Origin: DATKZS01 sp035527835 [NCBI: bacterium]
GTDB lineage: Bacteria; RBG-13-61-14
Reading direction: 5' to 3'
Length of the DNA: 28,874 nucleotides
NCBI GenBank assembly: GCA_035527835.1
Contig: DATKZS010000108.1
Location: 1 to 28,874 of the forward strand
The translations under genes were made by a program, and so were the position numbers. Below are positions 22,121 to 28,874 of this stretch, one piece after another (position 1 is the first letter of the stretch; every line of letters starts with the position of its first letter). The notes beneath the pieces are model-generated. The model was not told the origin of the DNA and made no database searches. It saw only the letters and a list, made by a program, of their open reading frames with translations.

Positions 22121-24127
22121 ATGCTTACCTGGATGCGGAAACAATCCGGGAAAACCTGGGTGAAGGCGATGTACATCGTGATCGCGGTCACCTTTTTCGG
22201 CGGGTTCGGCCTGCTGAGCTCGTCCAAGGTGCAATCGTGCCTGGGTGGTGAGCAGCAGGACCGGAAGGGCGACGTGCTGGCGAGGATTGACCAGGACACG
22301 ACGATCACGGAGAACGATTACCGGCAGATGTTCAACCAGCGGGTGCAGGAGCGGATGCAGTGGCTGCAGCAGCAGTACCCGGACCAGCGCATCCCGGAGA
22401 ACGTCATAGACCGGGACCGTCTCGCGGGCGAGGTGATGGACTCGATGATCCAGCGGGCGCTGTTGCTCAAACACGCCCGGAAGCTGGACATCAAGGTGAG
22501 CGACCAGGAGGTCCAGGACGAGATCGCGCGCATCTTTTCGGACCGGAACACGCATTCGTTCAACTACGACAATTACCGGGCGTACCTCGGGTCGCGGGGC
22601 TTCGCGGAGGACCTTTTCGAGGGGATGATCCTAAACGACCTGACGGCGATGAAGGTCACGGACCTGGTGCGCGTCTCGATCTCTTCGCTTCCGGACGAGG
22701 TCGCGGAGCGCTACGCGTTCGATCACGGGAAGGTGAAGGTGGAGTACGTTGCGCTGGACCCGGCTCAGGTGGCGGCGGACGTGATGCCCGGCGACAGCGC
22801 GGTGGCGGACTACTACCGGAGTCACCTGGAGTCGTACCTGCTGGGCAAGACGCGGCGGGTGGAATACGCGGCCTGGAACCTGGATGACATGAAGGCGGAG
22901 GCCCCGGTCTCGGAGGAGGAGATCAAGAAGTATTACGATGATTCCAAGGACCGCTACATGACGGCGCCGGAAAAGGTCCGGGCGTCGCACATCCTGGTGC
23001 GGGTGAGCCCAGACGCTCCGGAAAAGGACGTGGCGGATGCCAAGACCCTGATTGACAAAATTTATGCGGAGGCCATAGCACCGGGCGCGGGCTTCGCGCA
23101 GTTGGCCAAGGACCATTCGGAGGACGGGACCAAGGACCAGGGCGGCGACCTGGGTTGGTTCGCGCGGCGCGACGTGGCGGGCTCGTTCGGGCTCCCGTCC
23201 ATGGTGACGGAGTTCGAGGACGCGGCCTTCGCGCTTAAGAATTCCGGAGACATATCGAAGCCGGTGCAGACGCAGTTCGGGTGGCACATCATCAAGCTGA
23301 CGGGGCGCAAGGCCGCGGAGTACAAGCCGCTGGCCCAGGTGCGAGACGAGGTGAAAAAGGAAGTGCTGCACGGCAAGCTGCAGGCGCTGGCGATGGAGAA
23401 GGCCGAAGCGGTGAAGGCCGCGGTGGCCTCCGGCCAGAGCTTCGCGGACGCGGCCCGGGAAGCGGGCAAGGAGGTCAAGCTCTCGGACTGGTTCCAGGAA
23501 GGCGACGGCGGGGTCTTCGGGATTGACGACAGCGCGGCGATCGTGGCCGAGGGGTTCAAGCTCTCGGGCAACGGCTTGAGCGAGCCGGTGATCGGGCTCG
23601 ACCACGTTTACCTGATCCGGGTGGCGGAGGAGGAGCCGGCGCGGCAGGGCTCGCTCGCCGAGGTCAAGAACCGGATCGTGGCGCTGCTCCGTCCGGAGGC
23701 CGAGCTCAAGGCCGCCGAGCTCAAAGCGGAAGGGTTCCTGGCCCAGCTCAACTCCGGCGAGCTCGATCTTGCCGGGCTGGCCAAGCAGTTGGAGCTCGAG
23801 GTCAAGACCACGGACTTCATGGAGCGGTCGCAGATCATACTGCCCGGAGTGGGTTACTCCGATACCCTGGAGTCCACGGTGGCGGTGCTGGACCAGGACC
23901 ACCCGTGGCCGGACAAGCCCGTGACCATCCAGGACCAGGTCGTGCTCTTGCATTTCCTGGATTCCGCGCCGCCGGACATGAGCAACTTCGAGAATGACAA
24001 AGCGGCCTATGAAAAACAATACCTCTCCAGAAAGCGGGACGAGATCGCGAGAGACTGGATGAAAAAGTTGCGCGGCGACCGGGTGGTGTTCACCGACCGC
24101 TGGGAAGAGATCAAGCCCAGGAAGTAA
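22121..24127 (+). CDS. ppiD: PpiD-like membrane-anchored peptidyl-prolyl isomerase / chaperone
   Basis: A 668-residue protein anchored by one N-terminal helix (about residues 15-34) with the rest exported. It contains a SurA/PpiD-type N-terminal chaperone domain (about 50-215). One complete parvulin-type isomerase domain (about 288-395) shows ASHILVRV, FAQLAKDHSED, GGDLGWFARR and FGWHIIKLTGR. A C-terminal region resembles a second, degenerate parvulin domain. Members assist folding of proteins leaving the Sec translocon. Length is close to E. coli PpiD. AAGGAGG lies ten bases before the ATG. A promoter is present just upstream and a strong terminator follows, so it is likely transcribed alone. 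Confidence 0.9.
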   Translation: MLTWMRKQSGKTWVKAMYIVIAVTFFGGFGLLSSSKVQSCLGGEQQDRKGDVLARIDQDTTITENDYRQMFNQRVQERMQWLQQQYPDQRIPENVIDRDRLAGEVMDSMIQRALLLKHARKLDIKVSDQEVQDEIARIFSDRNTHSFNYDNYRAYLGSRGFAEDLFEGMILNDLTAMKVTDLVRVSISSLPDEVAERYAFDHGKVKVEYVALDPAQVAADVMPGDSAVADYYRSHLESYLLGKTRRVEYAAWNLDDMKAEAPVSEEEIKKYYDDSKDRYMTAPEKVRASHILVRVSPDAPEKDVADAKTLIDKIYAEAIAPGAGFAQLAKDHSEDGTKDQGGDLGWFARRDVAGSFGLPSMVTEFEDAAFALKNSGDISKPVQTQFGWHIIKLTGRKAAEYKPLAQVRDEVKKEVLHGKLQALAMEKAEAVKAAVASGQSFADAAREAGKEVKLSDWFQEGDGGVFGIDDSAAIVAEGFKLSGNGLSEPVIGLDHVYLIRVAEEEPARQGSLAEVKNRIVALLRPEAELKAAELKAEGFLAQLNSGELDLAGLAKQLELEVKTTDFMERSQIILPGVGYSDTLESTVAVLDQDHPWPDKPVTIQDQVVLLHFLDSAPPDMSNFENDKAAYEKQYLSRKRDEIARDWMKKLRGDRVVFTDRWEEIKPRK

Positions 24128-24151
24128 TCAGGGCCTTTGCCGGATCATAAT

Positions 24152-24183
24152 AAGGGGGCGCGTTCATCCGCGCCCCCTTTTTT
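24152..24183. terminator. Strong bidirectional terminator
   Basis: GGGGGCGCG (24154-24162) pairs perfectly with CGCGCCCCC (24169-24177) around a 6-base loop. AA/TT extends the stem and TTTTTT follows on the plus strand. It ends ppiD. The minus-strand MFS gene stops inside the hairpin, so the same stem lies at its 3' end. Confidence 0.92.
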
Positions 24184-25393
24184 CGGCTTGGCGCGAGGGG
24201 TGTTGCGTCCGGCCGAGCAGGGGCACCATGAGGAGCACGAGCAGGGTGAGGACGGCGGCCACTCCCATGCCCGCGGGGAAGCCTATCTTGTCGGCGATCA
24301 CGCCCACGCCCCTGCCCGCTCCGGCCGCTCCGGCCATGCCCATGGCCATGACCAGGATGAACATGGCGCCCAGCTCGTTTTCCGGCAGCCGGTCGCAATA
24401 GGAGATGATGATCGGGAACATGCCGGAAAAGAAGAAGCCGGCGGCGATGAAGGCGGCCTCCGCCGGGAGGCGGTGCCGGGCCAGCGGCGCGATGACGAGG
24501 CAGGCCAGCGCGGGCAATCCGATCGCGGCGAGCATGGCCTGTGGCCTGGCGCCGCGGCGGATAAGGGAAGCGCAGATGAACCGGCCCGCGGTGATGGCGG
24601 CCCAGAACAGGGAAAGGGCCAGAGTGGCCCGGAAGGCGGCCGAGCCGGGGAAGGTGTCGTGCAGGTACTTGGGCATCCAGGCGTTGGGGACCGTCTCCGC
24701 GCCCACGTATAAAAAGTTCATGAGCGCGATGACGATGAAGAGGGAGCGGTGGTCGCGCCACAGCCCGCGGACCGCGCCCGGCTTGAGCCCGTCGCCCAGG
24801 CCGGGACACGGCGCCCGGGCGATGGCCGTGGCCAGCGCCGCCGCGCCCGCCAGCGCGCCCAGCGCCAGAAAGGCGCTCCGATAGTGCACGCCCGCCGCCA
24901 GCAGCGCCCCGGCCGCCACCGGCGCCACCATCACCCCCGCCGAGAAAAAGCCGTAGAGCGTGTTCATGGCCCGGGCCGAGCGGCCCGGCGCGAGCCGCGA
25001 CGCCATGAGCCCGGGCAGCGTCGCCATGATCCCCAGCGACGCGCCGTAGGCGAAGAACGCGGCCTTGATCGCCAGGGAGAAGCCGGGGGCCGCGCCGATG
25101 GCGAGGGCGGAGAGGCAGAGCGCGATGGCGGAGCCCACGAGCAGGGCGCGCGGGCGGCTGAACATGAAGCCGAGCAGGATGAGGCCAAAGAAGTCGCCGG
25201 CGAACTGGGCCAGGGGCAGGGAGCTGGCCTGGGTGCGGGAGAGCGAGAACAGGTCGGCCACGTCGGGCAGCAGGGACCCGAGCAGGGAGTAGCTCATGCC
25301 GGAGAGGAAGATGAGGAAATAGAGGATGGGGCTCATGGAGACGGGAAGCTCGGCGCAGGCCGGCGCCCCGGGCGCCTCGGGCATCTCAGTCAT
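24164..25393 (-). CDS. Major facilitator superfamily transporter
   Basis: A 409-residue polytopic protein with about twelve membrane helices in two halves. They are separated by a cytoplasmic loop near residues 195-215 (RAPCPGLGDGLKPG). Features typical of the superfamily include the early GSLLPDVADLF segment, a short loop between helices 2 and 3 (FMFSRPRALLVG), and VGAETVPNAWMPKYL at the start of the second half, reminiscent of sugar permeases. The substrate cannot be assigned. The ATG overlaps the rnc stop by eight bases (ATGACTGA), indicating translational coupling to RNase III. The C-terminus runs into the shared terminator. The N-terminus before the first helix is 20 residues, rich in Ala and Pro. 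Confidence 0.85.
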   Translation of the reverse strand: MTEMPEAPGAPACAELPVSMSPILYFLIFLSGMSYSLLGSLLPDVADLFSLSRTQASSLPLAQFAGDFFGLILLGFMFSRPRALLVGSAIALCLSALAIGAAPGFSLAIKAAFFAYGASLGIMATLPGLMASRLAPGRSARAMNTLYGFFSAGVMVAPVAAGALLAAGVHYRSAFLALGALAGAAALATAIARAPCPGLGDGLKPGAVRGLWRDHRSLFIVIALMNFLYVGAETVPNAWMPKYLHDTFPGSAAFRATLALSLFWAAITAGRFICASLIRRGARPQAMLAAIGLPALACLVIAPLARHRLPAEAAFIAAGFFFSGMFPIIISYCDRLPENELGAMFILVMAMGMAGAAGAGRGVGVIADKIGFPAGMGVAAVLTLLVLLMVPLLGRTQHPSRQAEKRGRG

Positions 25394-26168
25394 CGAGCTC
25401 GCCGGAGAGCAGGGCCTTTCTGGCGGCGTCCTGCTCGGCCTCCTTCTTGCTCCGGCCGCTGCCCCGGGCCAATGGCTTCCCGGCGATGATCAGCTCGACC
25501 TCGAAGGTCTTCAGGTGGTCGGGCCCCTGCTCGGCGATCACGCGGTAGTAGGGGGTGATCTTCATGCGGGCCTGCACCTTTTCCTGCAGCGGCGTCTTGT
25601 AGTCGGCGAGCAGCTCGATCGCGGGCAGCGACTCGATGATGTCGTGGAAATGTCCGTAGATGACCTCGCGGGCCCGCTCGAACCCGGAGTCGAGATAGAC
25701 CGCCGCGATCACGGCCTCGTAGGTGTCGGCCAGGAGCGACGGCTTGGCCTTGCCGCCGGTGGCCTCCTCGCCCTTGCCCAGCTTCATGCCCTCGCCCAGT
25801 CCGAGCGTGCGGCCCAGCTCGGCCAGGCGGTCGCAGCAGACCAGTCCGGCCCGGATGCGCGACAGCTCGCCCTCGTCCGCGTCCGGGTACTTCTGCATGA
25901 TCCGGTCGGAGATGGCCAGCGAGAGCACGGCGTCGCCCAGGAACTCGAAGCGCTCGTAATGGCCGCCGCAGGAGTTACCGCCGGCCGGGTTCCCGGACTG
26001 CAGCGCCTCGTGGGCAAAGGAGCTGTGGGTGAGCGCGCGCTCCAAGAGCAAGCGGTCGGAGAAGGAGTATCCCAGGCTGGCTTCTATCGCGGCCAGCGCG
26101 TCAGTCGTTTCCATCTCGACTTTTCCCGTGTCATCAGTTGCATCGGCCTGTCCATCATCATAAACCAT
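25386..26168 (-). CDS. rnc: Ribonuclease III
   Basis: A 260-residue RNase III, which cuts double-stranded RNA in rRNA precursors and structured transcripts. The signature ERFEFLGDAVLSL spans residues 72-84. Acidic catalytic residues are visible as E75, D79, D148 and E151 (in LLADTYEAVIAAVYLDSG). A double-stranded RNA-binding domain (about 189-256) starts DYKTPLQEKVQ and ends GRSKKEAEQDAARKAL. An N-terminal acidic extension of about 20 residues is longer than in E. coli. GGAGGG lies five bases before the ATG at 26168, which favours this start over an internal ATG at residue 19. The gene precedes the MFS gene with an overlap and follows the REP-like pair. Confidence 0.96.
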   Translation of the reverse strand: MVYDDGQADATDDTGKVEMETTDALAAIEASLGYSFSDRLLLERALTHSSFAHEALQSGNPAGGNSCGGHYERFEFLGDAVLSLAISDRIMQKYPDADEGELSRIRAGLVCCDRLAELGRTLGLGEGMKLGKGEEATGGKAKPSLLADTYEAVIAAVYLDSGFERAREVIYGHFHDIIESLPAIELLADYKTPLQEKVQARMKITPYYRVIAEQGPDHLKTFEVELIIAGKPLARGSGRSKKEAEQDAARKALLSGELDD

Positions 26169-26196
26169 TCCGTCCCTCCGCGCGACCCCGACTTGC

Positions 26197-26263
26197 TTGC
26201 AGGAGCGAATTCAGCCGCGACCATCTTCCTTTGTTGTGGGAGCGAATTTATTCGCGATGCTCC
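26197..26263. repeat. Two REP-like GGAGCGAATT elements
   Basis: Two direct copies share GGAGCGAATT...CGCGA: about 26200-26222 and 26238-26263. The second is a clean hairpin, GCGAAT-TT-ATTCGC, with an outer GGAGC/GCTCC. It supplies the TAA stop of mtaB (26248-26250). I recall very similar REP sequences from Pseudomonas genomes. No REP-associated transposase gene is in the window. Confidence 0.75.
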
Positions 26264-27555
26264 TCACCCTCCGCGACGCGCCCGGCCACGTGCCCCGCCT
26301 GCGCCGTCTCCACCCTGACCTTGACGATCTTTCCGATGACCTCATGCGGGGCCGCGAACTTGACTCGCGCATAATTTTCACTGGTGCCAGTGGCGACCCC
26401 GTCCTCCCACGACTCGGCCAGCACCCCGAGCGTCCGGCCGACTTGCGCGCGGAGGAACGCGCGCTTTTTCGCGGCGCCGAGCTCGCGCAGCTCCCGGGCC
26501 CGCCGCTTGATGACATCAGGCGCCACCTGGCCGGGCATGGCGGCGGCGGGAGTGCCGGGACGCCGGGAAAAGGGGAAGACGTGCAAATAGGAGACATCGA
26601 GCCGCTCGATCAGCGAAGCGGTATTATGGTGCGCGGCCTCGCTCTCGCCGGGAAAGCCGGCGATCAGGTCGAGGCCGATGGCGGCGCCGGGCATGGCGGC
26701 GAGCGCGCCGGTGACGGCGGACTCGAACTCCTCGGGGGTGTAGGGCCGTCTCATGCGGCCAAGGACGTCGCGGTCGCCGCTCTGCAGGGGCAGGTGCAGG
26801 TGGGGGCAGATTTTTCGGGAGGAGGCCATGATCCCGATCAGCCGGGGCGTGAGCTCCTGCGGGTCGAGGGAGGAAATACGGATCCGGGGCGGCGCGTCCC
26901 CCGCGGCCTCGATCATCTCCAGCAGCTCGGCGAGCGATGAGCCGTGGCCGCGGCCGTAAAGCCCCAGGTGGATGCCGGTGAGCACGGCCTCGTTAAAGCC
27001 GCGGGAGGCCAGCGCCGCGAGCTGGCCGAGCACGGCGGCGGGCTCGAGGCTGCGGCTGGGGCCGCGCGCGGTGGAGACGATGCAGTAGGCGCAGCGGAAG
27101 TCGCAGCCGTCCTGGACCTTGACCACGGCGCGGCCGCGGCGCTGGCTGCCGCCCTCGGAGTGGAAGAAGAGCGGGCCCGGGACGGCGTCACCGCCCAGGA
27201 AGCGCACGACCTCCTCCCGCGCGCCCACGCCGGCCACCAGGTCGGCGCCGGCCGCCCGGAGCTGATCCGCTTCCAGCTCGGCCAGGCAGCCGGTGACGAT
27301 CACGCGCGCCTCGGGGTTCCAGCGCTTCACGCGCCGCGTCATCTGCCGCGACTGGAAGGCGCTCGTGCCGGTCACGGCGCAGGTGTTGATCACGTACACG
27401 TCGGCGATGACCGGCCCGGCCGGCGCCGCGTCCTGGTCCACCACCTCGTAGCGCCCGGGCGGGACCATGGCCATCATGGCCGCGGTATCGTAGCGGTTCG
27501 CCTTGCAGCCGAGCGTGATGAACGCGCAGATCGGCCGGCGTCCGGGCTCAGTCAC
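26248..27555 (-). CDS. mtaB: tRNA t6A37 methylthiotransferase MtaB
   Basis: A 435-residue radical-SAM methylthiotransferase that adds a methylthio group to t6A at position 37 of tRNAs reading ANN codons. The N-terminal domain binds an iron-sulphur cluster through C17, C59 and C90 (TLGCKAN, NTCAV, TGCLAE). The radical-SAM cluster is C151-x3-C155-x2-C158 in CDFRCAYC. A TRAM-type RNA-binding C-terminus is present in part (YARVKFAAPHEVIGKIVKVRV). The LGCKANRYDT start and NTCAVT favour MtaB over MiaB or RimO. The start codon is GTG at 27555, overlapping the mnmA stop by eight bases, with GGGAGGG upstream. The final codons and stop come from a REP-like element. Confidence 0.92.
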   Translation of the reverse strand: MTEPGRRPICAFITLGCKANRYDTAAMMAMVPPGRYEVVDQDAAPAGPVIADVYVINTCAVTGTSAFQSRQMTRRVKRWNPEARVIVTGCLAELEADQLRAAGADLVAGVGAREEVVRFLGGDAVPGPLFFHSEGGSQRRGRAVVKVQDGCDFRCAYCIVSTARGPSRSLEPAAVLGQLAALASRGFNEAVLTGIHLGLYGRGHGSSLAELLEMIEAAGDAPPRIRISSLDPQELTPRLIGIMASSRKICPHLHLPLQSGDRDVLGRMRRPYTPEEFESAVTGALAAMPGAAIGLDLIAGFPGESEAAHHNTASLIERLDVSYLHVFPFSRRPGTPAAAMPGQVAPDVIKRRARELRELGAAKKRAFLRAQVGRTLGVLAESWEDGVATGTSENYARVKFAAPHEVIGKIVKVRVETAQAGHVAGRVAEGEEHRE

Positions 27556-28684
27556 TTCCGCCCTCCCGGGCGATGATCCCGCCGCCCCGCACCTCGTCGC
27601 CGCGATAGACCACGGCGGCCTGGCCGGGGGTCACGGCCCGCTGCGGATGATCGAACAGAATCCTCAGGCGCGGCCCTTCCATCACCACGCGGGCATTGGC
27701 CGGGGCCGCCTGGTAGCGGACCTTGACCTGGCAGGCCTCGCCGGGCGCCGGCGGGTCCTGGAGCCAGTGCAGATCGCGGGCCACGGCCTCGCGGCAAAAG
27801 ATGTCCTCCTCCCCGCCCACCACCACGCGGTTAAGCGCGGCGTCAATGGCGGTGACGTAATGCGGCCGCGGCCCGGGCAGGTCCAGGCCCTTTCTCTGGC
27901 CGATGGTGAAGTGATGGATGCCGGGGTGGCGGCCGAGGACGTTGCCTCCCGCGTCCACGATCTCGCCCGGCGGCGGCGCTGTTCCCAGGTATCGTTCCAC
28001 GGCGGCCGCGTATCCTCCCTGCCCGGTGAAGCACACGTCCTGGCTCTCGGGCTTCAGGGCAATGGGGATGCCGGCGTCGCGGAGCGCCGCGCGGATCACG
28101 TCCTTCATGAACCAGCCCGCGGGCAGCACCGCCCACTGAAGCTGGTCCAGAGAGAGGCGGGCCAGGAAGTACGACTGGTCCTTTCCCTCATAACGGCCGC
28201 GGAGCAGGCGCGGACGGCCGGAGCCGGGATCCCGGATGACGCGGCAGTGGTGGCCGGTGCTAACGGCGTCGGCGCCGATCTCCTGGGCCTTCTTGATCAG
28301 CTCGCGCCACTTGACGGCGGGGTTGCAGACGATGCAGGGGTTGGGCGTCAGGCCGCTCGCGTAAGCCCGCGCGAACGGCATGATGACCTCGCGCTCAAAG
28401 GCGTCGGCCACGGAGACCACGTAGAGCGGGACGCCGAGGAGGTCGGCCACGCGCCGGGCGTCGCGCGCGTCCTCCCAGGAGCAGCAGCGGGCCACGCCGG
28501 CGGCGGCGGGACCGAAATCGCCCATCTTGAAATGGATGCCGATGACCTCGGCCCCCGCGCGCGCAAGCGACCACGCGGCAAAGGCGCTGTCCACGCCGCC
28601 GCTCATGCCCACGACCACGCGGCGCGGCCGGCGGGCCGGGTCCGGCCAGAAGGGGGGAGCATCAATGTCCGTGAGATAGTTCAT
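27548..28684 (-). CDS. mnmA: tRNA-specific 2-thiouridylase MnmA
   Basis: A 378-residue PP-loop enzyme that installs 2-thiouridine at the wobble position of Lys, Glu and Gln tRNAs. The ATP-binding PP-loop is GMSGGVDSA (residues 26-34). The catalytic cysteines are C117 in PNPCIVCN and C218 in ESQDVCF, and GKDQSYFL and HHFTIGQRKGL are further family motifs. Before the PP-loop lie about 20 residues that are not conserved; the ATG at 28684 has no obvious ribosome-binding site, so the true start may be a little further in. It forms an overlapping pair with mtaB, both modifying the anticodon loop. Upstream is the repeat element at the window edge. Confidence 0.94.
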   Translation of the reverse strand: MNYLTDIDAPPFWPDPARRPRRVVVGMSGGVDSAFAAWSLARAGAEVIGIHFKMGDFGPAAAGVARCCSWEDARDARRVADLLGVPLYVVSVADAFEREVIMPFARAYASGLTPNPCIVCNPAVKWRELIKKAQEIGADAVSTGHHCRVIRDPGSGRPRLLRGRYEGKDQSYFLARLSLDQLQWAVLPAGWFMKDVIRAALRDAGIPIALKPESQDVCFTGQGGYAAAVERYLGTAPPPGEIVDAGGNVLGRHPGIHHFTIGQRKGLDLPGPRPHYVTAIDAALNRVVVGGEEDIFCREAVARDLHWLQDPPAPGEACQVKVRYQAAPANARVVMEGPRLRILFDHPQRAVTPGQAAVVYRGDEVRGGGIIAREGGSD

Positions 28685-28732
28685 GGCAACAGGAAAAAAG
28701 AATATAGAAGGTCACTTCTATCGGCCATAAGA

Positions 28733-28874
28733 AAACCGCCAAGACGCCAAGAGCGCCAAGGATCGCCAAGTAAATCATTATGTTTCTCTGCGGCGGAACA
28801 GAGAACAACTTCGGAGCGTTGGCTCCAACCGGCTTGGCGAACCGGCAACGGGAGCGCCAAGCAAGAAACATTTT
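28733..28874. repeat. Truncated hairpin element at right edge (8-10 base word)
   Basis: The arm 28733-28770 repeats CGCCAAG at 8-, 9- and 10-base spacing. It is followed by GGAGCGTTGGCTCC (28813-28826) and by GCTTGGCG...CGCCAAGC (28832-28863). The last 43 bases nearly match bases 1-44 of the window, and 28734-28761 is the exact reverse complement of 81-108. The short frame on the minus strand through this stretch is an artefact. Confidence 0.85.

Noticed and set aside
22631-24019. Long antisense frame (462 codons) over ppiD
   Set aside because: It is Arg/His/Leu-rich shadow sequence without motifs; ppiD is clear on the other strand.
28662-28871. Open frame of 69 codons at the right edge, minus strand, with hydrophobic stretches
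   Set aside because: It overlaps the mnmA start and the edge repeat; no homologue is recognised and part of it is repeat translation.

Overview
The window is a gene-dense, high-GC stretch of bacterial chromosome. It carries 22 protein genes, one tRNA and one RNase P RNA, with no phage, plasmid, CRISPR or insertion-sequence genes. The organism looks like an uncultivated Gram-negative-type bacterium: there is a PpiD-like periplasmic chaperone, a surface lipoprotein-like hydrolase and IHF. The order thrS-infC-rpmI-rplT-pheS-pheT-ihfA-merR-tRNA-Pro resembles that of Deltaproteobacteria-like lineages. No marker here fixes the phylum, and the placement is inference.

Layout. 1-303: repeat debris and a leader. 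304-762 (+): a DUF523/TudS-like protein. 801-7501 (-): a GT4 glycosyltransferase, a polysaccharide deacetylase, a phosphofructokinase with PPi-type signatures, a YfhO-like membrane protein and a HEAT-repeat protein. 7684-9632 (-): a small membrane protein, GTP cyclohydrolase FolE2, tRNA-Pro(GGG) and a MerR regulator. 9801-17114 (-): the translation cluster ihfA, pheT, pheS, rplT, rpmI, infC, thrS. 17333-19489 (+): a secreted lipase-like hydrolase with a calcium-binding repeat. 19581-21209 (-): a GT-C membrane glycosyltransferase. 21591-21954 (+): rnpB, followed by ppiD at 22121-24127 (+). 24164-28684 (-): two overlapping gene pairs, rnc-MFS and mnmA-mtaB.

The genes combine core translation (aminoacyl-tRNA synthetases, IF3, L35, L20, tRNA thiolation by MnmA and MtaB, RNase III and RNase P) with envelope polysaccharide functions (GT4, deacetylase, YfhO, GT-C). 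Recognisable sigma70-type promoters precede pfk, the HEAT gene, folE2, the lipase gene, rnpB and ppiD. A strong one lies inside thrS, pointing at infC. infC appears to start with the rare codon AUU.

The most unusual feature is a set of about a dozen intergenic hairpins. Each is a long inverted repeat whose arms are themselves tandem repeats of a 7-, 8- or 9-base word. The word differs from hairpin to hairpin while the architecture is the same. Most abut or overlap the stop codon of a neighbouring gene, and one supplies the start region of the YfhO-like gene. Two REP-like elements add to this, and the window itself begins and ends inside two copies of one such element. I do not know an established name or mechanism for this family.
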